DNA of 64,000 nucleotides from Hyphomicrobium sp. (GCA_013141015.1 JABFRT010000023.1:1-64000); one strand, 5' to 3'; numbered from the stretch's first letter, positions 45,345 through 54,785 are shown. A program made the numbers and translations. Notes: a model not told the origin generated them from the letters alone.

Positions 45345-45584
45345 GCTCTGATCCTTCCAGGAGCCATGATACTACCCGGTATTGCCGCCGCTGTCAGGCG
45401 GTCATCTTAGGCATCGGAATCCGCGCCGTCCATTAACCCTGGTTATCACGCCATTGGTGTTTGGCCGTCCGGCCCCCTCCGCTGATGTCTTGTTGCCTGG
45501 ACGTTGGGCGGCCTATATGGCCAGAACAATCTGAAGCGACACTTGCGATATGACACTGCACACTATGACACTGAGGAAACGGCG

Positions 45585-45995
45585 ATGGCGGACTTGTCAA
45601 AACTTCAGCCCGGCCTGACCGGGACAGTTGTTGTTCCGGTCACACCGGACCGCTTGGCAACCGTTGTCGGCAGCGGCAACGCCCCGGTCTACGCGTCCCC
45701 TATGCTCGTCGCAGCATTCGAAGCGGCAGCCGTCGCCTGCGTCGAGCACTTGTTGCCGGTCGATCACCAAAGCCTGGGCATGCACCTTGATGTGACACAT
45801 TCCGCACCCACACCACTTGGGCTGACGGTCACCGCAACGGCAACCCTCAAAGAGGTTACAGGCCGCAAACTCGTATTCGCTCTGACAGCCAATGATGGTG
45901 TCGATACGATCGGCAGCGGCATGCATACGCGGGTCGTCGTCGATACCCCGCGCTTTATGGCCCGGCTTGCCGCCAAATCTCCGCCACGTGGGTAG
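45585..45995 (+). CDS. Hot-dog fold thioesterase
   Basis: 136 residues resembling the fluoroacetyl-CoA thioesterase-like family: an early VVVPVTPDRLATVVGSGN, then VYASPMLVAAFEAAAVACVE and GMHLDVTHSAPTPLG containing the catalytic-type His region. Likely hydrolyses an acyl-CoA; substrate unknown. The ATG at 45585 follows GAGGAAA; the long frame to 45504 adds an unlikely tail. Confidence 0.82.
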   Translation: MADLSKLQPGLTGTVVVPVTPDRLATVVGSGNAPVYASPMLVAAFEAAAVACVEHLLPVDHQSLGMHLDVTHSAPTPLGLTVTATATLKEVTGRKLVFALTANDGVDTIGSGMHTRVVVDTPRFMARLAAKSPPRG

Positions 45996-46076
45996 CCAAA
46001 GATGGGCGCTGAACATACGAATCGCTTGGGGCCACACGAGTGCCGCATACGGCTCAATGCCGGGATTGGAAGACGA

Positions 46077-47261
46077 ATGAAATCTACGGCAACGCTTTTG
46101 ACCGCATGTTTGGTCAGCCTGATGGTGCAAACGCCGGTTGCCCGCGCGGCGCCGTGTTCGCAGGCTGACTTCGCTGCTGCAGTCGACACATCAGGCTTAA
46201 GCCTGCGCGCCTTCACGCTTGAGGCCCAACCGAAGCTGCAAGAGCGCATGCGCCGCTACAGCGAAGTCAAAAAGCTCGAGCCATCCGGCTACGAAGATGC
46301 AGCACTCGACGCGATACAGGATGCCAAGCTTCTGGCGCTCGACGAAAAAAGCGCTGACATGCTGATGCGCATAGACCAACTCGGCCGGGTAGCAGACGGC
46401 GCCGCGCCCGATTGCGCCAAGCTTGAAGACATCAAAAACATGAGCCGCATCCTACTGGCCGTGATGAAGGAAAAATCCGACTATATGCTGGCGCGGCTGG
46501 ACGCCAAGATCGCCGAGGCTGGCGGCAGTGCGATTGCCGCAAAGCCGCCTGCGGCGGAGAAGCCACCCCCTGATCGCAAGACCGATCACAGTGAAACTGC
46601 CAAGCCGAAGTCCGCGGACGCAGAGCCGCCTGCGGCAAAGCATGGAGACAACAAGCAGGCTGGCGACGCGCCGGTCGAAACCCGGCAGCCGAAAACCAAA
46701 GCCAATGATGCGTTCGTGCCACCGGTTGTGGTGGCGCAGTCGCCAACGGCGCAAACGCCGCCCATCGCCAGCGACGAAGGCTATTCAATCGACGAAATCC
46801 GCGATGCGACGCGCGGCTTTTTCGGCACCATTTCAACCAACCTCGCCAGCGTACTCGAACACGCCTTCAAGACCACCGGCCGGCCAACGGCCTATGTGCT
46901 TGGCACTGAAGGCGGCGGTGCGTTCTTTGCCGGACTACGCTTTGGCCAAGGCACCCTGTTCATGCGCTCGATTTCCGGAACACGGCCTGTCTATTGGCAC
47001 GGGCCGTCGCTTGGAACAGACTTTGGCGCGTCCGGCTCGCGCACCATGTTTTTGATTTACAAGATGCAACAGCCCGACGCGTTGTTCCGCTCGTTCACCG
47101 GCGTTGACGGCTCAGCCTATTTCGTCGGTGGCGTCGGCGTGACGCTGCTAAAGGGCGGCGACGTGATTATGGCGCCAATCCGCTCGGGCCTCGGCCTCAG
47201 GCTCGGCGCCAATATCGGCTACCTGCGCTTCAGCGACAAGCCGACATGGAACCCATTCTGA
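46077..47261 (+). CDS. EipA/DUF1134-domain envelope protein with N-terminal helical extension
   Basis: 394 residues. Signal peptide 1-25, then an acidic helical domain (about 30-150), a Lys/Pro/Ala-rich linker (~155-230), and a C-terminal DUF1134 domain (236-394) beginning YSIDEIRDATRGFFGTIS and containing EGGGAFFAGLRFG and the Gly-rich end RSGLGLRLGANIGYLRF. EipA is a small alphaproteobacterial periplasmic protein needed for envelope integrity. Here the domain carries a large extra N-terminal region, which I have not seen in the simple form. A terminator follows at 47291. Confidence 0.85.
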   Translation: MKSTATLLTACLVSLMVQTPVARAAPCSQADFAAAVDTSGLSLRAFTLEAQPKLQERMRRYSEVKKLEPSGYEDAALDAIQDAKLLALDEKSADMLMRIDQLGRVADGAAPDCAKLEDIKNMSRILLAVMKEKSDYMLARLDAKIAEAGGSAIAAKPPAAEKPPPDRKTDHSETAKPKSADAEPPAAKHGDNKQAGDAPVETRQPKTKANDAFVPPVVVAQSPTAQTPPIASDEGYSIDEIRDATRGFFGTISTNLASVLEHAFKTTGRPTAYVLGTEGGGAFFAGLRFGQGTLFMRSISGTRPVYWHGPSLGTDFGASGSRTMFLIYKMQQPDALFRSFTGVDGSAYFVGGVGVTLLKGGDVIMAPIRSGLGLRLGANIGYLRFSDKPTWNPF

Positions 47262-47290
47262 TTTGCCGCCCACTTGCCGCGCATAAAAAA

Positions 47291-47317
47291 AAGCCCGGCG
47301 ATCAGCCGGGCTTTTTC
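47291..47317. terminator. Bidirectional terminator between convergent genes
   Basis: AAGCCCGGC, loop GATCA, GCCGGGCTT is a perfect 9-bp stem flanked by an A-run on the left and T-run on the right. It serves the EipA-like gene (+) and the L,D-transpeptidase gene (-). Confidence 0.92.
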
Positions 47318-47337
47318 AATTTGAGACCGTCAAAGAC

Positions 47338-48297
47338 CTACCAGCCGCTGCCGTAGCCATAGCCGTTGTTGCTATAGTAGTAGACGCGGCGTTGCGGGCG
47401 CTGAACGTAGACCACGCGCTGACCATTGGGGCGGCGGTAGACGACGCGTGGCGGCGGCACGGCGGCGTAGTATCCACTGCGCAGCGGCTGGCGATAGCGC
47501 GGCTTGGTGAAGCCCTGATCATAGGCTGAGGTTGGCTGATATTTCTTCGGACTGGAGAACCACCAACCCTCGTCCTGCTGCTGCGCTGCGTAACGCTGCG
47601 GACGTGGCACCTTGCGCGAAGCGATTGCAGGCGCACGCCACTTCGGTGTGCCATATACGGACACGCGGGTCATCTTGAGACCGTGCTTGTGGACCAGACT
47701 GTAGAAAGTTTTGGCATTGCCGGGCGCCAAGCGGATGCAGCCGTGGGATGCAGGGTTACCCAAGCGGCTGACGTGTGGCGTCGCGTGAACCGCAACCCCG
47801 CCATTGATGAACACGGCGTTCGGCATCGGTGCGTTGTCGTATTTGCGCGAGTACCACATTTTCGCGGTCCACTGCGGACGGAACGTGCCGCGCGGCGTTG
47901 GGAACTCAGCAGTGCCAGACGATATCGGCCAGGAATATTTTGCGTCGCCATTTTCAGATACTATCATCGTCTGCGCGCCAAGATCTATTTTTGCGGTCAG
48001 AGTTGGCGGCGGCGGCGCAGCAGGCGCTGCGGGCAGGCTGGCTTTTTGTGGTTCGGGTGCTGACGCTGCAGCAGGCACGGCACTTTCAGCCGCTGGCGTT
48101 GCGGCCGCGGCAATGTGCGGTTTGCTATCGGTTGTATTGTTTTCGGTTGCACTGGCGACCGGTGCAGCTGCCGCCGCCTGAGCGGGCAGAGAAACAGTCT
48201 GTTCGGCCTTCACGGCTTCAGCGTGCGCCGAGCCGGCCAACACGGAGGCTACGGCCGTTGAAAGGCCGAGAAAAACAAACATACGCGAACGCAACAT
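47338..48297 (-). CDS. L,D-transpeptidase (YkuD), first of pair
   Basis: 319 residues. Signal peptide, long Ala/Pro-rich linker (~30-105), then a YkuD domain with the catalytic pattern VAVHATPHVSRLGNPASHGCIRL, Cys nucleophile in SHGCIRL. The tail is Tyr/Arg/Pro-rich. The enzyme crosslinks or attaches peptidoglycan peptides in the periplasm. Met at 48297 is preferred for the signal peptide. Confidence 0.9.
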   Translation of the reverse strand: MLRSRMFVFLGLSTAVASVLAGSAHAEAVKAEQTVSLPAQAAAAAPVASATENNTTDSKPHIAAAATPAAESAVPAAASAPEPQKASLPAAPAAPPPPTLTAKIDLGAQTMIVSENGDAKYSWPISSGTAEFPTPRGTFRPQWTAKMWYSRKYDNAPMPNAVFINGGVAVHATPHVSRLGNPASHGCIRLAPGNAKTFYSLVHKHGLKMTRVSVYGTPKWRAPAIASRKVPRPQRYAAQQQDEGWWFSSPKKYQPTSAYDQGFTKPRYRQPLRSGYYAAVPPPRVVYRRPNGQRVVYVQRPQRRVYYYSNNGYGYGSGW

Positions 48298-48450
48298 GCA
48301 GCACTCCGACAATACGCAATACGGGAAACGTCGAACACCTTAGACCGAAGAACGATGCCGAACCGTTAATGCCGGAAGAAAATCACTGGGTGTCGCTCGC
48401 CTGCCTCAGTCTCAATGCAAAGGAATGTAAGGTGTTCTTCATGCTAGATA

Positions 48451-48486
48451 ATTTGGGCAGGACCGGGACATCCCTCCTGCCCAAAT
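48451..48486. repeat. Perfect 12-bp stem hairpin between two L,D-transpeptidase genes
   Basis: ATTTGGGCAGGA (48451-48462) pairs with TCCTGCCCAAAT (48475-48486) around a 12-base loop. It lies just after the stop of the second transpeptidase (minus strand). There is no clear T-run, so it may end transcription weakly or protect the mRNA 3' end. Confidence 0.65.
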
Positions 48487-48508
48487 CGATAGAATGCCGG
48501 ATATTTCA

Positions 48509-48934
48509 TCAATGATTGATGGAAATACTGGTGCTCTTCAGGCCGTGGCGCGCGACCAGATTATAAAGCCGCGCCGCATTGCCGGGCGCCAGCCGCACAC
48601 AACCATGCGACGCCGGCCGGCCTAGCCGCTTGACGTCATAGGTGCCGTGGATCGCGTACCCACCCTTGAAGAACACAGCGTGCGGCATCGGCGCGTCATC
48701 ATAGAGTGTCGAATACCATTCCGCCTCGATGCGCTTGGCGCGGTAACTACCGCCCGGCGTTTCATATCCGCGCCGCCCGGTTGACACCTTCCAGGTATGG
48801 CGCAGCTGCCCTCTGACGTAGACTTCCATCGTCTGCGAGCCAACATCCACTTCGACCTGGACATTGGCAAGCGCCGTACGCGGCACCCCCAACAGGGCCA
48901 GCATCACCGCAATGCTCGCCAACACTTTCCGCAT
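48509..48934 (-). CDS. L,D-transpeptidase (YkuD), second of pair
   Basis: 141 residues: signal peptide to ~24 and a compact YkuD domain, ending soon after the active site YAIHGTYDVKRLGRPASHGCVRL. It lacks the linker and tail of its neighbour, so it is close to the minimal catalytic unit. GAGGAG upstream of the ATG at 48934 supports this start over the frame to 49210. Confidence 0.88.
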   Translation of the reverse strand: MRKVLASIAVMLALLGVPRTALANVQVEVDVGSQTMEVYVRGQLRHTWKVSTGRRGYETPGGSYRAKRIEAEWYSTLYDDAPMPHAVFFKGGYAIHGTYDVKRLGRPASHGCVRLAPGNAARLYNLVARHGLKSTSISINH

Positions 48935-49112
48935 TCTTTGCACTCCTCGTGACTTAACTTGAACGATCAGGGCGTGCCCCAAATGCTCAAATTCAGCTTG
49001 AACGAGCAGCACTACCCCACTTGAATTGTGAGACAACTGATCGTTGCTCGCAAGCGGGCCTTTGGTCCGTGTGTCAGCACTTTCTGGGCGTTGGCGGCGC
49101 TTGTTCAGGATT

Positions 49113-50567
49113 TTATTTTTTGCTTGCCATCTTGACAGCATCGTAAGCGCTGAGCGCACGGGCGCGGGCTGCCGCATGATCCACAAGCGGGTGCGGATAG
49201 GTTTTGCCAAGCGTTACGCCGGCTGCGGCAAGTGTCAGCGCCCCGGCCGTCCACGGTGCATGGATCACGTCGTTGGGTAAAGCCGTAAGCTCAGGCACCC
49301 AACGGCGAACATAAGTGCCGTCGGGATCGAATTTCTCTCCTTGCGTCACCGGATTGAAGATCCGGAAATACGGTGCCGCATCCGCGCCCGAGCCCGCGAC
49401 CCACTGCCAACTTGCGGCATTGCTCGCCAGATCAGCATCAACCAGCGTATCCCAAAACCACGCTTCGCCCGCTTGCCAAGGAATGAGCAAATGCTTGATC
49501 AGAAACGACGCGACGATCATGCGCACGCGGTTGTGCATATAGCCGGTGTGCCACAGTTCGCGCATTCCTGCGTCAACGACCGGATATCCAGTCATGCCCT
49601 TCTGCCAAGCGGCGAGATGCGCTGGCTCGCTTTTCCAAGGAAATGCTGCGAAATCCCGGCGGAACGGCTGCTCCGGCAAGTCCGGCCAATAGTAAAGCAG
49701 CGTGTAGGAAAACTCGCGCCAGACGATTTCCTTCAAGAATGTCTCGCAACCTTTATCAGCGCCCGGCATTGAAGCCGCCGCGTGTTGCGCCGCGATCCAA
49801 CACTGAGCCGGCGAGATCTCGCCAAAATGCAAATGCGGTGAGAGCCGCGACGTGCCCGGCCGGTCTGGCCGGTTGCGGTCGTCGGCGTAGGATCGCATGG
49901 CGGCTTCGAGAAACGTTTGTAGTTTTTCATGCGCGCCATCTTCACCTGGTTTCCAGTGTTCGCCAAATCCACCCGACCAATCCGGCTTCGAGGGGTGCAA
50001 ACGCCAGGCCGCAAGGTTGTCGCTTTCCAACGCGGATTTAAAAGCCGTGATCGCCTTTGGTGGCGGAAGTGGTTTTGGCGGTGTGAAGTCCGCGGAGAGC
50101 GCTTTCCAGAAAGGCGTGTAGACCTTGTACACGTCGCCGGTCTTCGTGCGCACGTCTTCCGGTTCGCGCAGCAAGTTTCCGCCGAAGCGCTTGAACACCA
50201 CGCCGGCAGAATCGAACACCGCCTTGAGTTGGTCTTCGAGTGCAACCGCATGGGGCTCGTAGCAGCGGGTGAAGTAGACGGCGCTGGCCTTACTCTGGGT
50301 GACCAACCGCGGCAACTCTTCACCAGTCACGCCGCGCCGAAAGATCAAAGTCGCGCCACGCGTTTCGAGAGACGCCGACAATGCTGCAAGACTTTTATCA
50401 AGCCACCAGCGCGAGGCGGCACCGCGCTTCCAGGCGGCCGGCGTTTCATCGTCAAGAATATAGGTCAATATCAGCGGCGCGCCGGTTGCAACCGCGGCAC
50501 TCAATGCGCGGTTGCTTGCCAAGCGCAGGTCGCTGCGGAACCAGACGACAATCGGAGAAACGCTCAT
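49113..50567 (-). CDS. phrB: Deoxyribodipyrimidine photolyase
   Basis: 484 residues. Light-driven repair of cyclobutane pyrimidine dimers. N-terminal antenna-binding domain starts VVWFRSDLRLASNRAL; C-terminal FAD domain has TSRLSPHLHFGEISP, WREFSYTLLYYWP, HTGYMHNRVRMIVASFL and DADLASNAASWQWVAGSG. All fit class I CPD photolyase. The Met at 50567 is the family-type start. Confidence 0.94.
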   Translation of the reverse strand: MSVSPIVVWFRSDLRLASNRALSAAVATGAPLILTYILDDETPAAWKRGAASRWWLDKSLAALSASLETRGATLIFRRGVTGEELPRLVTQSKASAVYFTRCYEPHAVALEDQLKAVFDSAGVVFKRFGGNLLREPEDVRTKTGDVYKVYTPFWKALSADFTPPKPLPPPKAITAFKSALESDNLAAWRLHPSKPDWSGGFGEHWKPGEDGAHEKLQTFLEAAMRSYADDRNRPDRPGTSRLSPHLHFGEISPAQCWIAAQHAAASMPGADKGCETFLKEIVWREFSYTLLYYWPDLPEQPFRRDFAAFPWKSEPAHLAAWQKGMTGYPVVDAGMRELWHTGYMHNRVRMIVASFLIKHLLIPWQAGEAWFWDTLVDADLASNAASWQWVAGSGADAAPYFRIFNPVTQGEKFDPDGTYVRRWVPELTALPNDVIHAPWTAGALTLAAAGVTLGKTYPHPLVDHAAARARALSAYDAVKMASKK

Positions 50568-50835
50568 TCTTGATCCGCTGCGAATGAGTTGGGCGACGTC
50601 CTGCGGCAGCCATCTCGGCACAGGGGTGGGGTAGGCTTACGCCTTCCGGCGCACGCGACAGCCACCGCATTACCGGAAAGAACGGCAAATTGTCTGCGCT
50701 GGATCATGGTATTGCTCACCTTTTTGCCATCCGCGATGGCGCCCGGCCCTTGCCCGCCTCTGGCAAACCGGCTAGGCGTTGCGGCATCATCAAATACACT
50801 TGGCCACAGGCGCCAAGCTACGGGAGAAAGAGCCG

Positions 50836-51078
50836 ATGTCGGACGAAGCGGTCATCGCTCAGAAGAGCCCCTATCAGGTCGAATTGGTCGAGGGAAAAGA
50901 CTATTGGTATTGCCGCTGCGGGCGTTCGCAAAAGCAACCGTTCTGCGACGGCTCACACAAGGGCACGTCATTCGAGCCCCTTAAATTCTCCGCTGATCGC
51001 ACCGGCACATTTAATATCTGCGGCTGCAAGGCGACCGATGATGAGCCGTTCTGCGATGGATCGCACAACGTGCTTTAA
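50836..51078 (+). CDS. Double CDGSH iron-sulfur protein
   Basis: 80 residues with two complete CDGSH sites: C26/C28/C37/H41 and C62/C64/C73/H77, each expected to hold a labile 2Fe-2S cluster with a Cys3His ligand set. GGAG precedes the ATG. Bacterial double-CDGSH proteins are known but their roles are mostly unclear; redox or cluster transfer is likely. Confidence 0.93.
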   Translation: MSDEAVIAQKSPYQVELVEGKDYWYCRCGRSQKQPFCDGSHKGTSFEPLKFSADRTGTFNICGCKATDDEPFCDGSHNVL

Positions 51079-51125
51079 GCCCCAACTTCAACCGGATCCC
51101 ATTACTGTGAACGGCCAAGAGTTTG

Positions 51126-51165
51126 AAAAGGCCAGCCTAGGATGATCTCCCCCGGCTGGCCTTTT
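51126..51165. terminator. Bidirectional terminator between convergent genes
   Basis: AAAAGGCCAGCC (51126-51137) pairs with GGCTGGCCTTTT (51154-51165), a 12-bp stem with A- and T-runs, between the CDGSH gene (+) and the permease gene (-). Confidence 0.92.
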
Positions 51166-51172
51166 GCGTTGC

Positions 51173-52663
51173 CTATGCGGGCACGGTGCGCAATTTGCTG
51201 TTGCGGATCGAATAGACGAAATAGATGACCAGTCCTGCTGCCAGCCACAACATGAAGCGCACGTGCGTAATGAGCGGCAGGAAGGCGATCAGCGCGCCGC
51301 ACGACAACGCTCCCAGCACCGGCAACACGATACCGAATGGCATCTTGTATGGGCGCGGTATGTCGGGGTGTGATTTGCGCAGCGCGATCACGCCGACGCA
51401 GACAAGCACGAACGCCGCAAGCGTGCCGATATTGACGAGTTCGGCCAGTGCGCCGAGCGGAATGAAACCCGCGGCCAATGCCATCACCAGTCCGCAGATC
51501 ACAGTCACGGTTACGGGTGTATGCGTCACCGGGCTGACGTGCGAGAAAAAGCCCGGCAACAAGCCATCACGCGAGATCGCGACGACGATACGCGTCAGCC
51601 CGTAGTACAGAACCAGCATCACGGTGGTCAGCCCGAAGATGACGCCGGTTGCAACCAGTGCGGACGCCCAATTGTATCCAATCGACTGCAGCGCGTGTGC
51701 CACGGGCGATGACACGTTGAGCGAGGTGTACGGCACAATCCCGGTCAGCAGGCCCGACACCAAAATGTAGATGATGGTGCAAAACGCCAGCGACCATATG
51801 ATGCCTTTGGGCACGTCCCTTTGCGGATCGTGCGCCTCTTCGACCGCCGTGGAGACCGCATCGAACCCGACGTAGGCAAAGAACACCAAGCTCGCGCCAG
51901 CCAACACACCGACCGTCTTGCCGTCGGCGGTGTGATCGAACCAGCCGAACGGCATGAATGGCGACCAGTTTTCCGGATGCACATTGAACAGCGCAATGCC
52001 GACGAAGACAGCAATGGTCAGCAACTTCACGGCCACCATAGCCGCATTGAGTTTAGCGCTTTGCTTGACGCCAATGATCAGCATGACCATCAGCGCAAGA
52101 ATAATCATTACCGCCGGCAGATTGACGATGCCACCCATGCCAGCCTTAACGACCGCTTCCGATTTCGGATCAAAGCCAAACGGTTCGAGAATGCCGCCGA
52201 GGTACATGTTCCAAGCCCCGGTTGTCGGGCCTTTGGTCAAATAGTCCGGCAGTCCCAGCCCGATGGCCGTCAACGCGTTGTTGAAATACCCAGACCACCC
52301 ATTTGCGACGGCTGCAACCGACACGCCATATTCGAGGATCAGGTCCCAGCCGATAATCCAGGCGATCAATTCACCGAACGCGGCGTAGGAATATCCATAG
52401 GCGCTGCCGCAACCGCCTACCATGGCAGCGAGTTCAGCATAGGCCAATGCTGCAAAGGCGCAGGCTAACCCCGCCACCACAAAAGACAGAACAACGGCGG
52501 GACCCGATTGCGTCGCGGCAGCATGCCCAGTCAGCACAAAAATACCGGTGCCGATGATCGCACCAATGCCAAGAAGCGTCAGATCGACAGCACTCAAGCA
52601 CTTCTTCAGGCCGTGATCCTCTTCCCCCTCAACAATCTTCTTCTTCCGAAAGAGAGCATTCAT
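51173..52663 (-). CDS. APC-family amino-acid permease (CAT/YfnA-like)
   Basis: 496 residues, about 12 spans. N-terminal LTLLGIGAIIGTGIFVLTG is the substrate-binding unwound helix of APC transporters, followed by AALAYAELAAM and GFDAVSTAVEEAHDPQRDVPKGI, typical of cationic amino-acid transporter relatives. Substrate not certain. The Met at 52663 starts a Lys-rich cytosolic tail. Divergent from the binding-protein gene. Confidence 0.9.
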   Translation of the reverse strand: MNALFRKKKIVEGEEDHGLKKCLSAVDLTLLGIGAIIGTGIFVLTGHAAATQSGPAVVLSFVVAGLACAFAALAYAELAAMVGGCGSAYGYSYAAFGELIAWIIGWDLILEYGVSVAAVANGWSGYFNNALTAIGLGLPDYLTKGPTTGAWNMYLGGILEPFGFDPKSEAVVKAGMGGIVNLPAVMIILALMVMLIIGVKQSAKLNAAMVAVKLLTIAVFVGIALFNVHPENWSPFMPFGWFDHTADGKTVGVLAGASLVFFAYVGFDAVSTAVEEAHDPQRDVPKGIIWSLAFCTIIYILVSGLLTGIVPYTSLNVSSPVAHALQSIGYNWASALVATGVIFGLTTVMLVLYYGLTRIVVAISRDGLLPGFFSHVSPVTHTPVTVTVICGLVMALAAGFIPLGALAELVNIGTLAAFVLVCVGVIALRKSHPDIPRPYKMPFGIVLPVLGALSCGALIAFLPLITHVRFMLWLAAGLVIYFVYSIRNSKLRTVPA

Positions 52664-52902
52664 GCTTTGGCCTCTTGACTGGATTTGGCGCACATCGCGG
52701 CGCTGTTGACGGGAATGGAACGGCGGCGAAACGAAACACGGGCACTGCGTACTTCCCCGGAAATCCGCAATTTAGCCCTGCACGCCTTCACCCCACCCTA
52801 GGACAGCCCTGTTGCCAGACGCAAGTTATCGCCGCCTTGGAGGCTGGAAACGGCCCTGCTAGGGTTGGCGGCGACGTCGTGCACCGAACCGCCACAGGCC
52901 CC

Positions 52903-54054
52903 ATGTCCCACACCCCGCCTCGACTTGCAGCACGTGTGATCGCTGAAACGCGCCGCCTCGCGCTGGCGTTGCTCGTTCTCGCGCCATTTGCACAAACGGC
53001 AGACGCCGGCATCATCGTCGCTGTTGCAGGGCCGGCAACTGGTCCCGCTTCACAATTGACTGATGCAACTCTTGACGGCGCACGCCGAGCTGCTGACACC
53101 GTGAACAGCGCAGGCGGCCTCAATGGCGAGCAATTGATCGTTGAACGGCACGATGATGGTTGTGATGCTGCCAAGGCATCAACGCTCGCCACATCCCTCG
53201 CCGCCCGCAAGATTGCCCTTGTGCTCGGCCATCCGTGCACCGCCACAGCCCTCAGCGCATCCAAGATCTACGCCGGGAACTCCATTATCTTTATCGCTAC
53301 GGCTTCCCGGCATGGGTCACTCACGACTCCGCGCCCTGGCCCATCTATCTTCCGGCTTTCAGGCCGTGACGACAAACAAGGCGAGGATGCTGGCCAATAT
53401 CTGGTCAACAGCTTCGTGGGCGAAAAGATCGCCATTGTTCATGATCGCACGCGGTATGCGCGCGTGATCGCGGAACAGGCTGCTGCCGCCCACGCGAAAG
53501 CCAAAGCGCTAGTGCCAATTACCGCGACGCTGATTGCCAGTGAAAAAGATTTCCCGCTCGTCACCGCAAAAATCAAAGACGCGAAGGCGATTTTCTACGC
53601 CGGCTTCCCGCTTGAAGCGGGCATGTTACATGCCCAGCTGCGCGCGGCCGGTTCGAAAGCCGTGTTCCTGATGAGCGATAGCAATGCAACGGATGAGTTT
53701 GCATCGACATTCGGCGCAAGCGCTGCAGGAGTGCGCGTCATGCGTCCGCAGTTCGCGCTCGATGATGCCGGACAAATAGCAGATGCTGCGCAACGCGCGC
53801 AAATCGCAGCCGCCAACTTGGCCGGCGGAGCGGTTGAAATGTTTGCCGCGGCGGCGCGCGAGGCAGCAAGCAATGACCCGCAAAAAATTGCCGGCCTGCT
53901 GAGTGCGCGGCCCAATGTTACGCGGGCCGGCACTTTTGATTTTGACAGTAATGGAGATGCAAAGCGCCCATCGTTCAGCGTCTACACGTGGACGCCCGCG
54001 CTCTCGGGGCCGGCCACAAATGAGATGGGTGCGCAAAGGGTGCGCGCGAAATAG
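52903..54054 (+). CDS. LivK-like periplasmic amino-acid/amide binding protein
   Basis: 383 residues. Signal peptide to about residue 35 (ADA), then a type I periplasmic binding fold: GPATGPASQLTDATLDGARRAAD, VNSAGGLNGEQLIVERHDD and LGHPCTATALSASKIYA. It would feed a LIV-type ABC transporter, but no permease or ATPase genes are adjacent, so it is an orphan or a sensor-type receptor. The start at 52903 gives a proper signal peptide; the longer frame does not. Confidence 0.85.
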   Translation: MSHTPPRLAARVIAETRRLALALLVLAPFAQTADAGIIVAVAGPATGPASQLTDATLDGARRAADTVNSAGGLNGEQLIVERHDDGCDAAKASTLATSLAARKIALVLGHPCTATALSASKIYAGNSIIFIATASRHGSLTTPRPGPSIFRLSGRDDKQGEDAGQYLVNSFVGEKIAIVHDRTRYARVIAEQAAAAHAKAKALVPITATLIASEKDFPLVTAKIKDAKAIFYAGFPLEAGMLHAQLRAAGSKAVFLMSDSNATDEFASTFGASAAGVRVMRPQFALDDAGQIADAAQRAQIAAANLAGGAVEMFAAAAREAASNDPQKIAGLLSARPNVTRAGTFDFDSNGDAKRPSFSVYTWTPALSGPATNEMGAQRVRAK

Positions 54055-54131
54055 ATCGTCCGCTGAAGTTCAGCGAAAGCGACTGAAACACCGCAAGTTA
54101 TTGGAAACGAACGATCGCCCCCCGAACCGGT

Positions 54132-54335
54132 TTAACGGCCCTGCGACTGCTGCAGGCATTCAACCATCAGGCTGCGCTCCATGCGCGCAAGATCGTCCGG
54201 AATGTCTTGCCCCATTTGCCGGTATTCGCTGATTCGCTGTTTGACGAGTGCGTAGCAGTGGCGTGGATCGTCTTCCGACTGTTCCATCTGTTGAACCAGT
54301 TCAGCGATATCGCTACCGCCCATTTGTTCTGACAT
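54132..54335 (-). CDS. Small acidic protein, 67 residues
   Basis: Soluble helical protein beginning MSEQMGGSDIAELVQQM with two Cys. GGAGA lies ten bases upstream of the ATG. Conserved-looking but no family recognised. It converges on the binding-protein gene. Confidence 0.55.
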   Translation of the reverse strand: MSEQMGGSDIAELVQQMEQSEDDPRHCYALVKQRISEYRQMGQDIPDDLARMERSLMVECLQQSQGR

Positions 54336-54785
54336 GATGTTCGTGTCTCCGCTTTTTTAAGTCCCTCAAGTGCAGCCTCTGCACTTCTGAAGGCATTTGC
54401 CAAACCGCAACCGGGTGTAAACTTACCCGGCAGGCCAAGAGTACCGCACATCGGATAATTTGCATCCGCAAGGCGATTCAAATGGTCAATGATTTGCGTA
54501 GTGTGACCGAACTGCCCTGAACAATTTCTGAACGAAACGCGCGCCGGTCTCATGCCGCAGTGCAATCTTCAATCAACCGTTTACGGCAGCACCCGGGCAG
54601 TTCGCGCCGCATACATCACAAAATGTTGCGGCACAGCAAAAACCATCACTTGTGATGGCGATGAAATATCGCGGCGCAACACGCTAAAAAACGTAAGACT
54701 TATCGTTGCCATTGATTGCTGACGGCGGCTTGCTCTGCTACCCCTCCCGCAACGCATCAAAACTTTTTGCCGCAGGACCCCCGAC
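54336..54785. other. 450-bp intergenic region upstream of purB
   Basis: No convincing gene. It contains a nested dyad at 54624-54681 and an AT-richer stretch close to purB that is presumably its promoter. Confidence 0.5.
54624..54681. promoter_or_regulatory. Nested inverted repeats upstream of purB
   Basis: An inner dyad CCATCACTTGTGATGG (54643-54658) lies inside outer arms TGTTGCG (54624-54630) and CGCAACA (54675-54681). It ends ~105 bases before the purB ATG and could be an operator or a leader structure. Confidence 0.4.
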
